64,000 bases of DNA from Paenibacillus ihumii (GTDB lineage: Bacteria; Bacillota; Bacilli; Paenibacillales; Paenibacillaceae). The position numbers were made by a program, and so were the translations under genes. The notes under the pieces are model-generated. The model did no database searches. It was given only the letters and a program-made list of their open reading frames with translations, and had not been told where the DNA came from. The stretch is taken from positions 124,001 to 188,000 of the forward strand of contig NZ_LN884299.1 of the NCBI RefSeq assembly GCF_001403875.1. The letters are read 5' to 3'. Of the stretch, positions 8,752-17,670 are shown one piece after another; position 1 is the first letter of the stretch, and each line of letters begins with the position of its first letter.

Positions 8752-8953
8752 GTGATGCACCCGATTGAACGGCAAGGCCGTGCACTTGATCCAAGGAGCA
8801 AATGATCGCCCAAGTGAACAGTTAGGGCATGCACTTGATCCGAGAAGCTAATGATCACCCGAACGGACAATTTGGACAGACATTTGCTCCAAGGGGCAGT
8901 GATCACCCGAACAAACAGTCAGGACGTGCACTTGATCCGAGGAGGGAAACACC
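8752..8953 (+). repeat. Degenerate 48-49 bp tandem repeat that contributes the dmkB ribosome site
   Basis: Units begin at 8781, 8830, 8879 and 8927 (periods 49, 49, 48), with a partial unit before 8781. Each starts as TGCACTTGATCC or a variant, goes on with a purine run (AAGGAGC, GAGAAGC, AAGGGGC, GAGGAGG) and contains ATGATC.CCCGAA. The last, truncated unit supplies the GAGGAGG ribosome site of dmkB. Several unit copies thus carry Shine-Dalgarno-like purine runs, some followed by ATG. Confidence 0.8.
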
Positions 8954-9934
8954 ATGAACATCAATGAACAGCTCGGCATCTCCCTTAGAATGGTAGATAA
9001 GGAAATAGAGAATATAGTCAAGCTTGACAAGGATGTCCCCCGCTCCTCGGAGCTGGCCCGCAGCATTCTCGAGCTCATCCGCTCAGGCGGCAAACGAATC
9101 CGCCCATTGATGGTGATCGTAGGGAGCCGTTTCGGCCCGTCGCCGGATGAACGCAAAATATGGCGGCTGGCGGCGGCCGCAGAGTTCATCCATGCCGCTT
9201 CTCTGATTCATGACGACATCATCGACGATTCGCCAGTCCGCCGGGGGGACAAAGCGATGCATATCAAGCTCGGGGTCAACCGCGCGCTCCACGCCGCCAA
9301 TTATATGTCGGCCCGGGTCATCGAGCTGATCTCCGTCTATTCTGCGGATCGCGAGCGATATGCGTATGATCTATCTTCCCTGGTCACGACGCAGCTTTGC
9401 TTGGGCGAATACCAGCAATTATCCCATCTGTTCGATTACGAGGTAACGATTGAGCAGTACCTGGAGAAATCGAAAAATAAAACCGCCCAGCTCATGGCAG
9501 CCTGCCTGCGCATCGGAGCCCTATCGGCCGGGGCGGACGAGGAGACGGCGAATCTGCTGTACAGCTTCGGGGAGAAGCTCGGCATGTCCTTCCAAATTCG
9601 CGATGACATTCTGGACTTCACCCAGTCCTCGGAGCAGCTAGGCAAGCCTGTGGGCAGCGACCTGCGCAGCGGCCAGGTAACGCTCCCCGTTCTGTTCGCA
9701 CTGCAGGATGAGGAACTGGCGTCCCGAATCCGGGCGATTGGCCCGCATACGCCTGCGGAATATACGAATGAAGTCATCGCCGCCATCCAAACCTGCGGGG
9801 CGCTGCAGAGAACCGAAGCGCTGAGCAAGCGGTATTTGGACGAGGCGCAGCAAATCATAGATCGGTTAGGCGGCTATCCGGCTCACCAGGATTTGCAGGT
9901 GCTGCTCAGCTTCTTTGCGGGCCGAGATAAGTAG
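8954..9934 (+). CDS. dmkB: Polyprenyl diphosphate synthase, EET-associated (DmkB-like)
   Basis: 326 residues, all-alpha trans-isoprenyl diphosphate synthase. The two Asp-rich motifs are intact: DDIIDD from Asp87 and DDILD from Asp217, the latter followed by GKPVGSDLRSGQVTLPVL. It condenses isopentenyl diphosphate units into a polyprenyl tail. In Listeria, DmkB makes the tail that DmkA attaches to give the demethylmenaquinone used by EET; that role is inferred here from the locus. A housekeeping heptaprenyl synthase cannot be ruled out. GAGGAGG from the preceding repeat is the ribosome site. A strong terminator follows. Confidence 0.86.
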   Translation: MNINEQLGISLRMVDKEIENIVKLDKDVPRSSELARSILELIRSGGKRIRPLMVIVGSRFGPSPDERKIWRLAAAAEFIHAASLIHDDIIDDSPVRRGDKAMHIKLGVNRALHAANYMSARVIELISVYSADRERYAYDLSSLVTTQLCLGEYQQLSHLFDYEVTIEQYLEKSKNKTAQLMAACLRIGALSAGADEETANLLYSFGEKLGMSFQIRDDILDFTQSSEQLGKPVGSDLRSGQVTLPVLFALQDEELASRIRAIGPHTPAEYTNEVIAAIQTCGALQRTEALSKRYLDEAQQIIDRLGGYPAHQDLQVLLSFFAGRDK

Positions 9935-9960
9935 ATCGCAGATCCTCTACTATATTCACA

Positions 9961-10000
9961 AGAAGACACCTCTGTTATGAACGAGGTGTCTTCTTCTATT
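9961..10000 (+). terminator. Terminator after dmkB
   Basis: A 12-base stem, AGAAGACACCTC (9961-9972) with its complement at 9983-9994, and a following T-rich TCTATTT end the hepS-like/dmkB unit. Confidence 0.85.
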
Positions 10001-10009
10001 TGCGTATGA

Positions 10010-11000
10010 CCTATCAAATATCATAATGAATGCAAGACAATGCGTAAAATGTTGCTCCAACCGCTGCTGTTCCCAGGCTTCTTGGATGACAATAGGTTCT
10101 TAAGAGATTGAAATCCGGACACAAAGGAGGCCACTGACAATCTTATGCTCCTAAGGCAGCTTTGTTTCAGAAAGCCCCCCGTTTCTCGGTTTCATTTTCT
10201 TCCCATTGACTGCATCAGTTTTTTTGTTCATCAAATATAAGCTGCGTGCAGCTAAGCTGTCGTACATCAAGATTTGTACATTACACTGTTGTATGTTGTA
10301 CACTGTTGTGCACTATGCTGCCCGCCACTAAGCCCGTTACACTCTGCTGTCCGCCACTAACCTGTGTAGAATAGGTGTAAGATAGGTATGTCGTGCACTA
10401 AGATGCATATTCGTGCACTAAGCCCTTCCAAGCACTAAGCTGTGTTGTGGTCTAGATGCGTATATTGAACTTTCCATGCACTAAGCCCCTCCAAGCAGTA
10501 AGCTGTGTTGTTGCTCTAGATGCGTATATTAAATCTTCCATGCACTAAGCCTCTCCAAGCAGTAAGCTGTGTTGTTGCTCTAGATGGAATTCATGTATCT
10601 AATTATGTCCTAAACGAATGTCTCAGCGGATTAGATGGATTTATGTACCTAAAATCAAAAGTCCAGCCTATCCATGGCCATCTCCCTTCTTTATAATGAC
10701 ATGAAATACATTTAAATCTGCTTTCCCTTCCTAGCCCCACAAACTAGCGGCTAAAAATCCATTTAAATAAGTTAAACTATCAAAATGAGCGCAGGGCCAA
10801 ATGTAAAATGTTGCCGCAGTCGCTGCTGTTCCCAGATTACTTGGATGTATAAGTTCTTAAGGGACGAAGACGGAAATCCGGACCAGTGCGGCTACACACA
10901 ACCTTATGCTCCCAAAGCAGCTTTCTTTCAGAATGCCTTCCATTTCCTCAATTTATTTTGCTCCCCTTGCCTGCAACAGTCTTCAGTTCATCTGATATAG
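10010..11000. repeat. Repeat-filled intergenic region with a pair of about 200 bp imperfect direct repeats
   Basis: No gene could be supported in 9935-11244. Two related segments, about 10013-10240 and 10776-11000, share landmarks in the same order: TGTAAAATGTTGC or its variant, GCTGCTGTTCCCAG, CTTGGATG, GTTCTTAAG, AAATCCGGAC, CTTATGCTCC and GTTCATC.GATATA-like ends. They flank about 540 bases of CACTAAG-rich simple sequence. They look like diverged copies of one dispersed element; no transposase or terminal inverted repeat was recognised. Confidence 0.62.
10414..10592 (+). repeat. 63-64 bp tandem repeat, nearly three units
   Basis: Units start at 10414, 10477 and 10541, each beginning TGCACTAAGCC and containing CCAAGCA.TAAGCTGTGTTGT and CTAGATG. 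The last unit is truncated after TCTAGATG. Shorter degenerate CACTAAG motifs extend upstream to about 10260. No function is evident. Confidence 0.8.
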
Positions 11001-11008
11001 TTCCTATT

Positions 11009-11087
11009 TTCCATCTCTCCATCTCTCCATCTCTCCATCTTTCCATCCCTTCATCTTTCTATTTTTATCTTTTTATCTTTCTTTTCG
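11009..11087 (+). repeat. Pyrimidine microsatellite (CCATCTCT-type)
   Basis: A run of CCATCTCT, CCATCTTT and TATCTTT variants forms a pyrimidine-rich simple repeat between 11009 and about 11087, ahead of the ugp genes. Function unknown. Confidence 0.75.
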
Positions 11088-11156
11088 TTATCTCCCAAAA
11101 ATTTAACGGTAGCTTAACCCCGCGTTGATGCCATGTTAATCCCTCCTGTCTAAACT

Positions 11157-11220
11157 AGGTTTGATCTTTGTTAGGTTTGATCTTTGTTAGGTTTGATCTT
11201 TGTTAGGTTTGATCTTTGTT
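11157..11220 (+). repeat. Four exact 16 bp tandem repeats before ugpA
   Basis: AGGTTTGATCTTTGTT occurs four times head to tail (11157, 11173, 11189, 11205) and ends 24 bases before the ugpA start codon. Exact identity suggests recent slippage. The position overlaps the expected leader or promoter of the transporter operon, so copy number could affect expression; that is inference. Confidence 0.9.
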
Positions 11221-11244
11221 CGCTAGTCTAGGAGGGAATCATCT

Positions 11245-12201
11245 ATGAACACCACGGTCAGAAACGCGCCGGCTCCATCCTCAGTCACCACTTCCTCGTA
11301 CAAGGCCGTACGTGGCCGGGGGGTGACGCAAAGCTTCAGGGAGCATATGCTGGCTTATCTTTTTCTAGCTCCATCCATCCTGCTGTTCGGCCTGTTCCTC
11401 TTATATCCCCTGATTAAATCGGTATATCTCAGCTTCTTCCTGACCGATCCGCGGGGCAATATCGCGGCTTATGTCGGTCTGGACAATTTCAGGCAGCTCC
11501 TGGGCTCTGCCCAGTTCTGGAACAGTCTGGAAGTTTCCGGCAAATTCGTGCTGCTCACCGTCCCGGGCGGGCTTGCTCTAGGCCTGTTCATGGCCGCGCT
11601 CGCCCATTCCCGGCTCAAGGGAATGCGCCTGTTTCAGTTTGTTTTTTCCCTTCCTCTTGCCGTCTCGGTCAGCACCTCAGCGGTGATTTGGATGATGCTG
11701 TTCCATCCTACGCTGGGCATGTTCAATTATTTCCTCGATTTGGCGGGGCTTCCCGCAGTACAATGGCTGACCGATTCGCGCTGGGCGCTGATATCGATTT
11801 CTGTCATGACGATCTGGATGAATTCCGGCTTTAATTTCATTGTGCTGCTCAGCGGCCTGCAGGGCATTCCCGAGGATATGTACGACAGCGCCAAGGTAGA
11901 CGGAGCGGGACCCATCCGCACCTTTATCCGCATCATTCTGCCGCTGCTGTCCCCGACGCTGTTCTTTCTGCTGATCGTCTCGGTCATTGGGTCGTTCCAA
12001 GCCTTCGGGCAAATGCATATTTTGACGAAGGGCGGCCCTGCAGGATCGACCGAAGTATTCGTCTATTCCATTTACAAGGAAGCCTTTGTCAATTATCAGT
12101 TCGGTACGGGCAGCGCTATGGCTATCGTCCTGTTCCTGCTTATTCTGATTTTGACACTAATTCAATTCACCACTCTGGAAAAGAAGGTGCATTACCAATG
12201 A
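11245..12201 (+). CDS. ugpA: Sugar/glycerol-phosphate ABC transporter permease (UgpA-like)
   Basis: 318 residues with about six membrane segments. The cytoplasmic EAA-type loop DSAKVDGAGPIRTFIRIILPLLSPT docks onto the ATPase (quoted in part). It belongs to the CUT1 MalF/UgpA class. The next gene overlaps by four bases (ATGA). The solute-binding protein of this operon resembles UgpB, which is why the ugp name is used. AGGAGGG lies ahead of the ATG. No cognate ATPase gene is present, so the transporter probably uses a shared UgpC/MsmK-type ATPase encoded elsewhere. Confidence 0.83.
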   Translation: MNTTVRNAPAPSSVTTSSYKAVRGRGVTQSFREHMLAYLFLAPSILLFGLFLLYPLIKSVYLSFFLTDPRGNIAAYVGLDNFRQLLGSAQFWNSLEVSGKFVLLTVPGGLALGLFMAALAHSRLKGMRLFQFVFSLPLAVSVSTSAVIWMMLFHPTLGMFNYFLDLAGLPAVQWLTDSRWALISISVMTIWMNSGFNFIVLLSGLQGIPEDMYDSAKVDGAGPIRTFIRIILPLLSPTLFFLLIVSVIGSFQAFGQMHILTKGGPAGSTEVFVYSIYKEAFVNYQFGTGSAMAIVLFLLILILTLIQFTTLEKKVHYQ

Positions 12202-13025
12202 CGCTGTCCCGTTCGCTTCGCCACGGTGCAGTATATCTCGCTCTGTGCTTGCTGTCGTTATTCATCCTTTATCCGCTGCTGTACACCTTCCTCTCGGTAT
12301 TTATGACGCCGGAAGAGACAAGCCAATTCCCCCCTGCTCTTTTCCCGTCCAGCTTATATTTGGGAAGTCTGGAGGCCGTCATCCGGATCATCCCGGTATT
12401 TCGCTTCATCGCCAACAGCTTCCTTGTCTCTACGCTCGTCATGCTTGGACAGCTCGTTACGGCGAGCCTGGCGGCCTATGCCTTCGCCTTCATCGCCTTT
12501 CGCGGCAAGGCTTTCTGGTTCGCGGTCTTTCTATCGACGATGATGATTCCCTGGGAAGTGACCATGATTCCGAATTTCCTCTTGATCAAATCATGGAACT
12601 GGCTGGATTCTTACCCGGGTCTCGTCTTCCCCTTTCTCGCCTCCGCCTTCGGTGTGTTCCTGCTAAGGCAGTTCTTCCTGCAATTGCCCCGGGAACTATT
12701 CGAAGCAGCGCGCATGGATGGCTGCGGGCATATGCGCTACTTCGCCGGCATCGTTCTGCCGCTGGCAAGGCCCGGCCTGGCGACGCTAGCCGTATACGTG
12801 TTCCTCAACACCTGGAACAGTTATTTATGGCCGCTGCTCATTACAAACACCGCCAATATGCGCACCGTGCAAATCGGGATCAGCATGCTGCAATTCGAGG
12901 AAATGACCGCGTGGAACGTCGTTCTCGCCGGGGTCGCCCTCGTACTGCTGCCATCGCTGCTGCTCATCGTCCTCGGGCTCAAGCAGCTTGTACGGGGATT
13001 AACGGCTGGGGCGATCAAGGGATAG
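12198..13025 (+). CDS. ugpE: Sugar/glycerol-phosphate ABC transporter permease (UgpE-like)
   Basis: 275 residues, about six membrane segments, MalG/UgpE class. The EAA loop reads EAARMDGCGHMRYFAGIVLP, here with the canonical Glu-Ala-Ala start. It pairs with the UgpA-like permease to form the membrane channel. Translationally coupled to the upstream gene by an ATGA overlap. It is followed by 457 bases of simple repeats before the binding-protein gene, an unusually long gap inside such an operon. Confidence 0.85.
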   Translation: MTLSRSLRHGAVYLALCLLSLFILYPLLYTFLSVFMTPEETSQFPPALFPSSLYLGSLEAVIRIIPVFRFIANSFLVSTLVMLGQLVTASLAAYAFAFIAFRGKAFWFAVFLSTMMIPWEVTMIPNFLLIKSWNWLDSYPGLVFPFLASAFGVFLLRQFFLQLPRELFEAARMDGCGHMRYFAGIVLPLARPGLATLAVYVFLNTWNSYLWPLLITNTANMRTVQIGISMLQFEEMTAWNVVLAGVALVLLPSLLLIVLGLKQLVRGLTAGAIKG

Positions 13026-13090
13026 GATAGCTTTTTTAAAGGGTTGGTGAAGAAAAGTTCCGGTAAACCGTTAAGGTTGAACGGTTTGGA

Positions 13091-13395
13091 CGGGTTAGAT
13101 GGGTTAGTTGGGTTAGTTGGGTTAGTTGGGTTTGGACGGGTTAGATGGGTTGATTGAATTGAACGAATTAAACAGATCAATAAGGTCGATTAAGCTTAGT
13201 AGCTAAGTGGCTGAGTAAATCGAATGGTTGATAAGTTTAAATGATGTGAACAAGCTAAGTAAGCGGATAAGCGGAATAGTTAGATTAAGAGATAAGTCAG
13301 ATCGACCGGATTAGCTAGATTGGCTAGATAAACTCGATAGGTTAGATCGGTTAGATCGCTTAGTTCGTTTAGATCGCTTAGCCGATTAAATAGAC
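13091..13395 (+). repeat. GGGTTAG-type low-complexity repeat inside the ugp operon
   Basis: Between ugpE and ugpB, 13091-13155 holds repeats of GGGTTAGTT and GGGTTAGAT. Further on to about 13395 there are degenerate TTAGATCG, AAGCTAAG and GATAAG motifs. The sequence is strongly G/T/A-biased on the plus strand. No gene or classical promoter was recognised; AAGGGAG before ugpB is the only clear signal (about 13464). Confidence 0.8.
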
Positions 13396-13482
13396 GTCTT
13401 ACAGAAGATATGGCAACTCCCGTTCTCACGAACGGATGTTTATAAAAATTTATTGCAGATCACAAGGGAGAGAAGAAACCAA

Positions 13483-14886
13483 ATGAAACTGTTCAAGCTT
13501 AAGCACTCATTTTTGCTCATCACGATTTTGCTTCTATCCATGCTTGCGTCCGCCTGCGGCGGAGGCTCGGGAGCTGCCACAGGCGGAGATGCCTCGGCAA
13601 GCAGCAGCGCAAATTCCAGCAATGCGAAGAACAATGCGAATTCCGCGCCTGCCGGCAAGACGAAGGTCGTATGGTGGCACTCGATGGGCGGCGAGCTCGG
13701 CACAGCTGCGGATCAGCTCGTTGCTGATTTCAACGCTTCCCAGGACAAGATAGAGGTTGAAGCGATTTTCCAGGGCACATACGATGAGAGCTTGAATAAA
13801 ATGAAGGCCTCCATGGATTCCAAATCCGGTCCTTCCTTGATTCAGGTGTATGAGATCGGCTCCCGCTTCATGATCGACTCGGGGGCTATTACTCCGGTGC
13901 AGCAATTCATCGATGCGGAGAATTACGATCTCAGCCAGCTCGAAGAGAATATTATGAATTACTATACTTTTGACGGTAAGCAGTATTCGATGCCTTTCAA
14001 TACGTCGAATCCGATTCTGTATTACAACAAAGACTTGTTCAAGGCCGCGGGGCTTGATCCCGACAAAGCTCCAGCTACCTATGAAGAGCTCAAGCAGGCC
14101 GCTGAGACGCTGAGCAAAAACGGAGCACCTGTCTCCTTCGCCATTTACGGCTGGTTTATGGAGCAGTTTTTTGCGAATCAAGGAGCCGAGTACGTCGACA
14201 ATGGAAACGGACGCACCGCCGCGGCAACCCAATCTCTAGTCAATGAGGAAGCTGGCGTCAAGACACTGGATTGGTGGAAGGGACTTGTAGACAGCCAGGC
14301 CGCCATTAACCTCGGCCGTAAAACCGATGATACGAAGAAAGCTTTTGTCGCCGGACAGGTCAGTATGACTCTCGATTCCACGGCAGGGCTGCGGGGCATC
14401 GTGGACAGCGTCGGGGACAAGTTCGAGGTCGGTACCGCGTTCCTTCCGAAGCCGGAGGGCAGCTCTGACGGCGGAGTAATTATCGGCGGGGCAAGCCTGT
14501 GGATTCTCAATAATAAGCCGGCGGAAGAGCAGCAGGCGGCCTGGGAGTTCATCAAATATCTCGCCGAACCGCAGACGCAAGCGAAATGGCATATTGCAAC
14601 CGGATATTTCCCGATTACGAAAAAGGCGTACGACGAACAAATCGTAAAAGACAACCTGGCCAAATATCCGCAGTTCCAGACAGCGGTCGATCAGCTCCAT
14701 GCCAGCAAGCCAAGCCTGGCAACGCAGGGGGCTGTTATGGGCGTGTTCCCGGAGGCCCGGCAAATCGTAGAGAGCGCGATCGAGGAAGCGCTCGGCGGCA
14801 GCAAATCCACCAAGCAGGCGCTCGACGATGCCGCCAAAGCAATTACCGAAAAAATCGGCAACTACAATAAAACAGTCCAAAAATAA
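13483..14886 (+). CDS. ugpB: UgpB-like extracellular solute-binding lipoprotein
   Basis: 467 residues. A signal ending in LASAC places the lipidated Cys at residue 25. The mature part starts, after a Ser/Asn-rich linker, with KVVWWHSMGGELGTAADQ and later SLIQVYEIGSRFMIDS and VIIGGASLWILNNKPAEE, closely following the UgpB family (known to bind glycerol-3-phosphate and glycerophosphodiesters). It captures substrate outside the membrane and delivers it to the UgpA/UgpE channel. The exact ligand is inferred from family resemblance. ATG at 13483 is set by AAGGGAGAGAAG upstream; the frame is open slightly further back. A strong terminator follows. Confidence 0.84.
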   Translation: MKLFKLKHSFLLITILLLSMLASACGGGSGAATGGDASASSSANSSNAKNNANSAPAGKTKVVWWHSMGGELGTAADQLVADFNASQDKIEVEAIFQGTYDESLNKMKASMDSKSGPSLIQVYEIGSRFMIDSGAITPVQQFIDAENYDLSQLEENIMNYYTFDGKQYSMPFNTSNPILYYNKDLFKAAGLDPDKAPATYEELKQAAETLSKNGAPVSFAIYGWFMEQFFANQGAEYVDNGNGRTAAATQSLVNEEAGVKTLDWWKGLVDSQAAINLGRKTDDTKKAFVAGQVSMTLDSTAGLRGIVDSVGDKFEVGTAFLPKPEGSSDGGVIIGGASLWILNNKPAEEQQAAWEFIKYLAEPQTQAKWHIATGYFPITKKAYDEQIVKDNLAKYPQFQTAVDQLHASKPSLATQGAVMGVFPEARQIVESAIEEALGGSKSTKQALDDAAKAITEKIGNYNKTVQK

Positions 14887-14911
14887 TCAAGGTTGCTCAT
14901 TGCACACAGAG

Positions 14912-14947
14912 CAGCTCCCTTCCGAATGGCGAAGGGAGCTGTTTTTT
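14912..14947 (+). terminator. Terminator after ugpB
   Basis: Stem CAGCTCCCTTC (14912-14922) pairs with 14931-14941 and is followed by six T. It also separates the ugp operon from the convergent dmkA gene. Confidence 0.9.
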
Positions 14948-14982
14948 AGATTAGACTCTAGTTTAGCTGTATCGAGCCCTAA

Positions 14983-15855
14983 TCACTGCATATAGAAATC
15001 GATTAACGTTGTGAATAAGATTACCATGCTGATCACCTGATTCAGATTATAGGAAGCGATCTTCATCAGCTTCCGGTTGCCCGGCTTAATGATGCGATGT
15101 TCCGCAAGAAGGAGAATGACGGCTATGCCGATCCCAAGGCCGTAAACCCAGCCCAGCCCCCGCAGCGGGATAAGCACGAGCAGCAGTAGGATCATCAGCA
15201 GATGGAGCGCTGCGGCGATACGCAGGCCATTCTTCAAGCCGAAATAGCTGGGTATCGACCATAGCCCGTGATTGCGGTCGAATTCAATGTCCTGCGAGCC
15301 GTAGATGATATCGAAGCCCGCAATCCACAGCATGACGATCGTTCCAAGCACGAACGGTGTAAAGGCGAATTGGCCAGTCACCGCAAACCACGCGCCGATC
15401 GGCGCGGAAGCGATTGTAAAGCCCAGATACAAGTGGCTTAAATAGGTAAACCGCTTCATATAGGAGTACGAAGAGATCAGGAATATCGCCACCGGGGACA
15501 GTACGAGGCATAGTGGATTAAGCATCGCTGAGGCGGCGATAAAGATGCTGTAGTTGACGGCGACGAACAGCAGTACCTCCTTGGCCTCCAGCAGCCTTTG
15601 CGGCAAATGGCGGTGCGCTGTACGCGGATTCCGGGCATCATATCCCCGATCCACGACGCGGTTAAACGCATTAGCCCCATTGCGCGCAGCGACCAAGGCA
15701 ATCAGCCCCCAGATCATCACATGTGCGGACGGCAGCCCCTTCGCCGCCCAGACCATCGAGATGAGGGCAAAGGGCAGCGAGAATAAGGTATGCGAGAACA
15801 TGACCAGTTCACTGTACAGCTTGATTTTGGACCCCAGCTTGCGGGCGTATTCCAT
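14983..15855 (-). CDS. dmkA: UbiA-family prenyltransferase, EET-associated (DmkA-like)
   Basis: 290 residues with about eight or nine membrane segments. The two Asp-rich UbiA motifs are present: NAFNRVVDRGYDARNPRTAHR near residue 75 (quoted in part) and DIIYGSQDIEFDRNHG near residue 190. They bind Mg-polyprenyl diphosphate. It would attach a prenyl tail to 1,4-dihydroxy-2-naphthoate or a related ring. By family alone it could be a 4-hydroxybenzoate prenyltransferase; the surrounding pplA, ndh2, dmkB and eet genes favour DmkA. ATG at 15855 is preferred over the GTG at 15864 because AAGGAG lies at a proper distance only for the ATG. Confidence 0.82.
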   Translation of the reverse strand: MEYARKLGSKIKLYSELVMFSHTLFSLPFALISMVWAAKGLPSAHVMIWGLIALVAARNGANAFNRVVDRGYDARNPRTAHRHLPQRLLEAKEVLLFVAVNYSIFIAASAMLNPLCLVLSPVAIFLISSYSYMKRFTYLSHLYLGFTIASAPIGAWFAVTGQFAFTPFVLGTIVMLWIAGFDIIYGSQDIEFDRNHGLWSIPSYFGLKNGLRIAAALHLLMILLLLVLIPLRGLGWVYGLGIGIAVILLLAEHRIIKPGNRKLMKIASYNLNQVISMVILFTTLIDFYMQ

Positions 15856-15999
15856 AACTTCCACACTCCTTGACGCGGGTAGACAGAAGGCATACTTTTA
15901 TGTAAAAGACAGGCCGACCCGCCTATCCTATTGAATTGACGGCATATATTGAGAAAGAATCACTTATAAAAAGAACATGCTAAGGCTATTACAAAGAAG

Positions 16000-16280
16000 C
16001 CGTTTGGCGAAGAGCCGCTATACAGAGGCTGTTAGGCGAAAAGGCTGCTAAGCACAGGGATCATTACGCATATAGACGCTAAGCGAAATAACCGTTAAGT
16101 ATACTGGCTATTAAGCATAGGGGCGTTAAACGAAAAGACTGTTAAACGAAAAGGTTGTTAAACAAAGCGCCGTTACGCATAGAGCCGTTACGCATAGAGC
16201 CGTTACGCATAGAGCCGTTACGCATAGAGCCGTTACGCATAGAGCCGTTATGCATAGAGCCGTTATGCAAAAAAACTGCT
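16000..16280 (+). repeat. 15 bp tandem repeat array (seven units) with degenerate flanks
   Basis: GCCGTTACGCATAGA repeats head to tail from 16169, with unit starts at 16184, 16199, 16214, 16229, 16244 and 16259. The last two units carry ATGC instead of ACGC. Degenerate relatives (GCTGTTAGGCGAA, GTTAAACGAAAAG) extend left to about 16000. There are no spacers, so this is not CRISPR. It fills most of the 530-base gap between the aminotransferase and dmkA, both on the minus strand. Confidence 0.9.
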
Positions 16281-16386
16281 AAGTATAGCGGCCTTTTGCA
16301 ACCATCGGCTCTATTTTAAAGCTTCGCCCATCGGGCTGTCGTGATTAGTGCTTCAGACGATGATGTCATGATTGCCTAGTAACTCA

Positions 16387-17670
16387 TTAGGTTAAAGTGT
16401 ATATCGTCTCCTCCAGGGCCATCAGCATGGCGGTGGTATCTTCCTCCGTGATGACTAGTGGCGGTTGAAAGGCCAGAACGTTACGATCCACGCCGTTCTT
16501 CCCGATAATAAATCCTTTGTCCTTCATCAGTTCCAATATGTCGTCCACCAGCGCTGCGCCGCGAGGCGTATCCTCTCCGCAGAGCTCGGCGCCCAGCATC
16601 AGGCCGATGCCGCGAACCTCCGTAACGACCTGCGGAAAGCGGTCGGCCAGGCTGCGCAAGCCTTCCTGCAGAACAGCTCCAAGCTGCTTGGAGCGCTGCA
16701 CTAATCGGTGTGACTCGATGTAGTCCAGCACTGCCATGGCGGTGACGGCCGACACCGGATTGCCGCCGAACGTGGACGCCGAAGGGCGGTTGAAGCTGGC
16801 GGCGATCTCGTCCGTCGCGGCGAAAGCGGCAACAGGCACGCCGTTGCCCAAGGCCTTCGCCATCGTGATGATGTCCGGCTGGACGCCAAAATGCTCGATC
16901 GCGAACCTCTCCCCCGTCCGGCCGAAGCCGGTCTGGATTTCATCCGCGATCAAGAGTACGCCGTACTGCTCCAGCAGCGCCTTCACCTCGGCGAAGTAAC
17001 CCGCAGGCGGCACGATAATGCCGGCGTTGCCCTGAATCGGCTCGGCAATCATCGCGGCGATGCAGCCGCCCTTCTCTTCGAGCACCTTTTTCAGGGCAGC
17101 GAGGGAGCGCTGTGCCGCCTCATCCCCGCTCATTCCCCGTTCATAAGGACGGGGAATAAACGTCACGTCCGGATCCGATTCCAGCTGAGGATCCGTCCGC
17201 CACATGCGCAGCCCCGTTACGCTCATGGTCAAATACGTGCGGCCGTGCAGGCCCTGCTCCAACGCGATAAAGCCCTTTTTTCCCGTATGCAGACGGGCAA
17301 GCAGCAAAGCACCCTCATTCGCCTCTGATCCGCTGTTTACAAAGAAGGTACGCTTCAGCTCACCAGGCAGCACCTCCGCCATGCGCTCCGCCAAATCAGC
17401 ATTCGGCTGAGTCAAATATATCGTACATGTATGCTGCAGCGTTCTCAGCTGCTCCTCCGTGCGCCTGACGATGTCCGGGTTGCAATGACCGCAGGCGACG
17501 ACGGATACCCCCGCAAAAAAGTCCGTATACCGCCGGTTCTCATGATCATACAGGTATTGCATTTCCCCTTTGACGATCTGCGGCGGGTTGCGGTAGAAGT
17601 AGCTTGTGCACGGGTAGAAATGCTGCTGCCGTTGTTGAAGTATGTGTTCTGGTCCGCTGTATTGTGCCAT
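16387..17670 (-). CDS. Class III PLP-dependent aminotransferase
   Basis: 427 residues. Fold type I class III motifs are intact: [17 protein letters not shown] for phosphate binding, [16 protein letters not shown] with the Asp that pairs with the cofactor, and [16 protein letters not shown] with the PLP lysine Lys272. The family covers 4-aminobutyrate, ornithine, beta-alanine and alanine-glyoxylate aminotransferases. The overall layout is most like the AGXT2/beta-alanine type, but the substrate cannot be set by eye. ATG at 17670 is chosen over the GTG at 17679 since GGGAG is spaced properly only for the ATG. It sits inside the EET region with no obvious role there. Confidence 0.88.
   Translation of the reverse strand: MAQYSGPEHILQQRQQHFYPCTSYFYRNPPQIVKGEMQYLYDHENRRYTDFFAGVSVVACGHCNPDIVRRTEEQLRTLQHTCTIYLTQPNADLAERMAEVLPGELKRTFFVNSGSEANEGALLLARLHTGKKGFIALEQGLHGRTYLTMSVTGLRMWRTDPQLESDPDVTFIPRPYERGMSGDEAAQRSLAALKKVLEEKGGCIAAMIAEPIQGNAGIIVPPAGYFAEVKALLEQYGVLLIADEIQTGFGRTGERFAIEHFGVQPDIITMAKALGNGVPVAAFAATDEIAASFNRPSASTFGGNPVSAVTAMAVLDYIESHRLVQRSKQLGAVLQEGLRSLADRFPQVVTEVRGIGLMLGAELCGEDTPRGAALVDDILELMKDKGFIIGKNGVDRNVLAFQPPLVITEEDTTAMLMALEETIYTLT

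Noticed and set aside
16169..16270. Possible CRISPR array
   Set aside because: The 15 bp units are directly adjacent with no spacers, and no cas genes are present.
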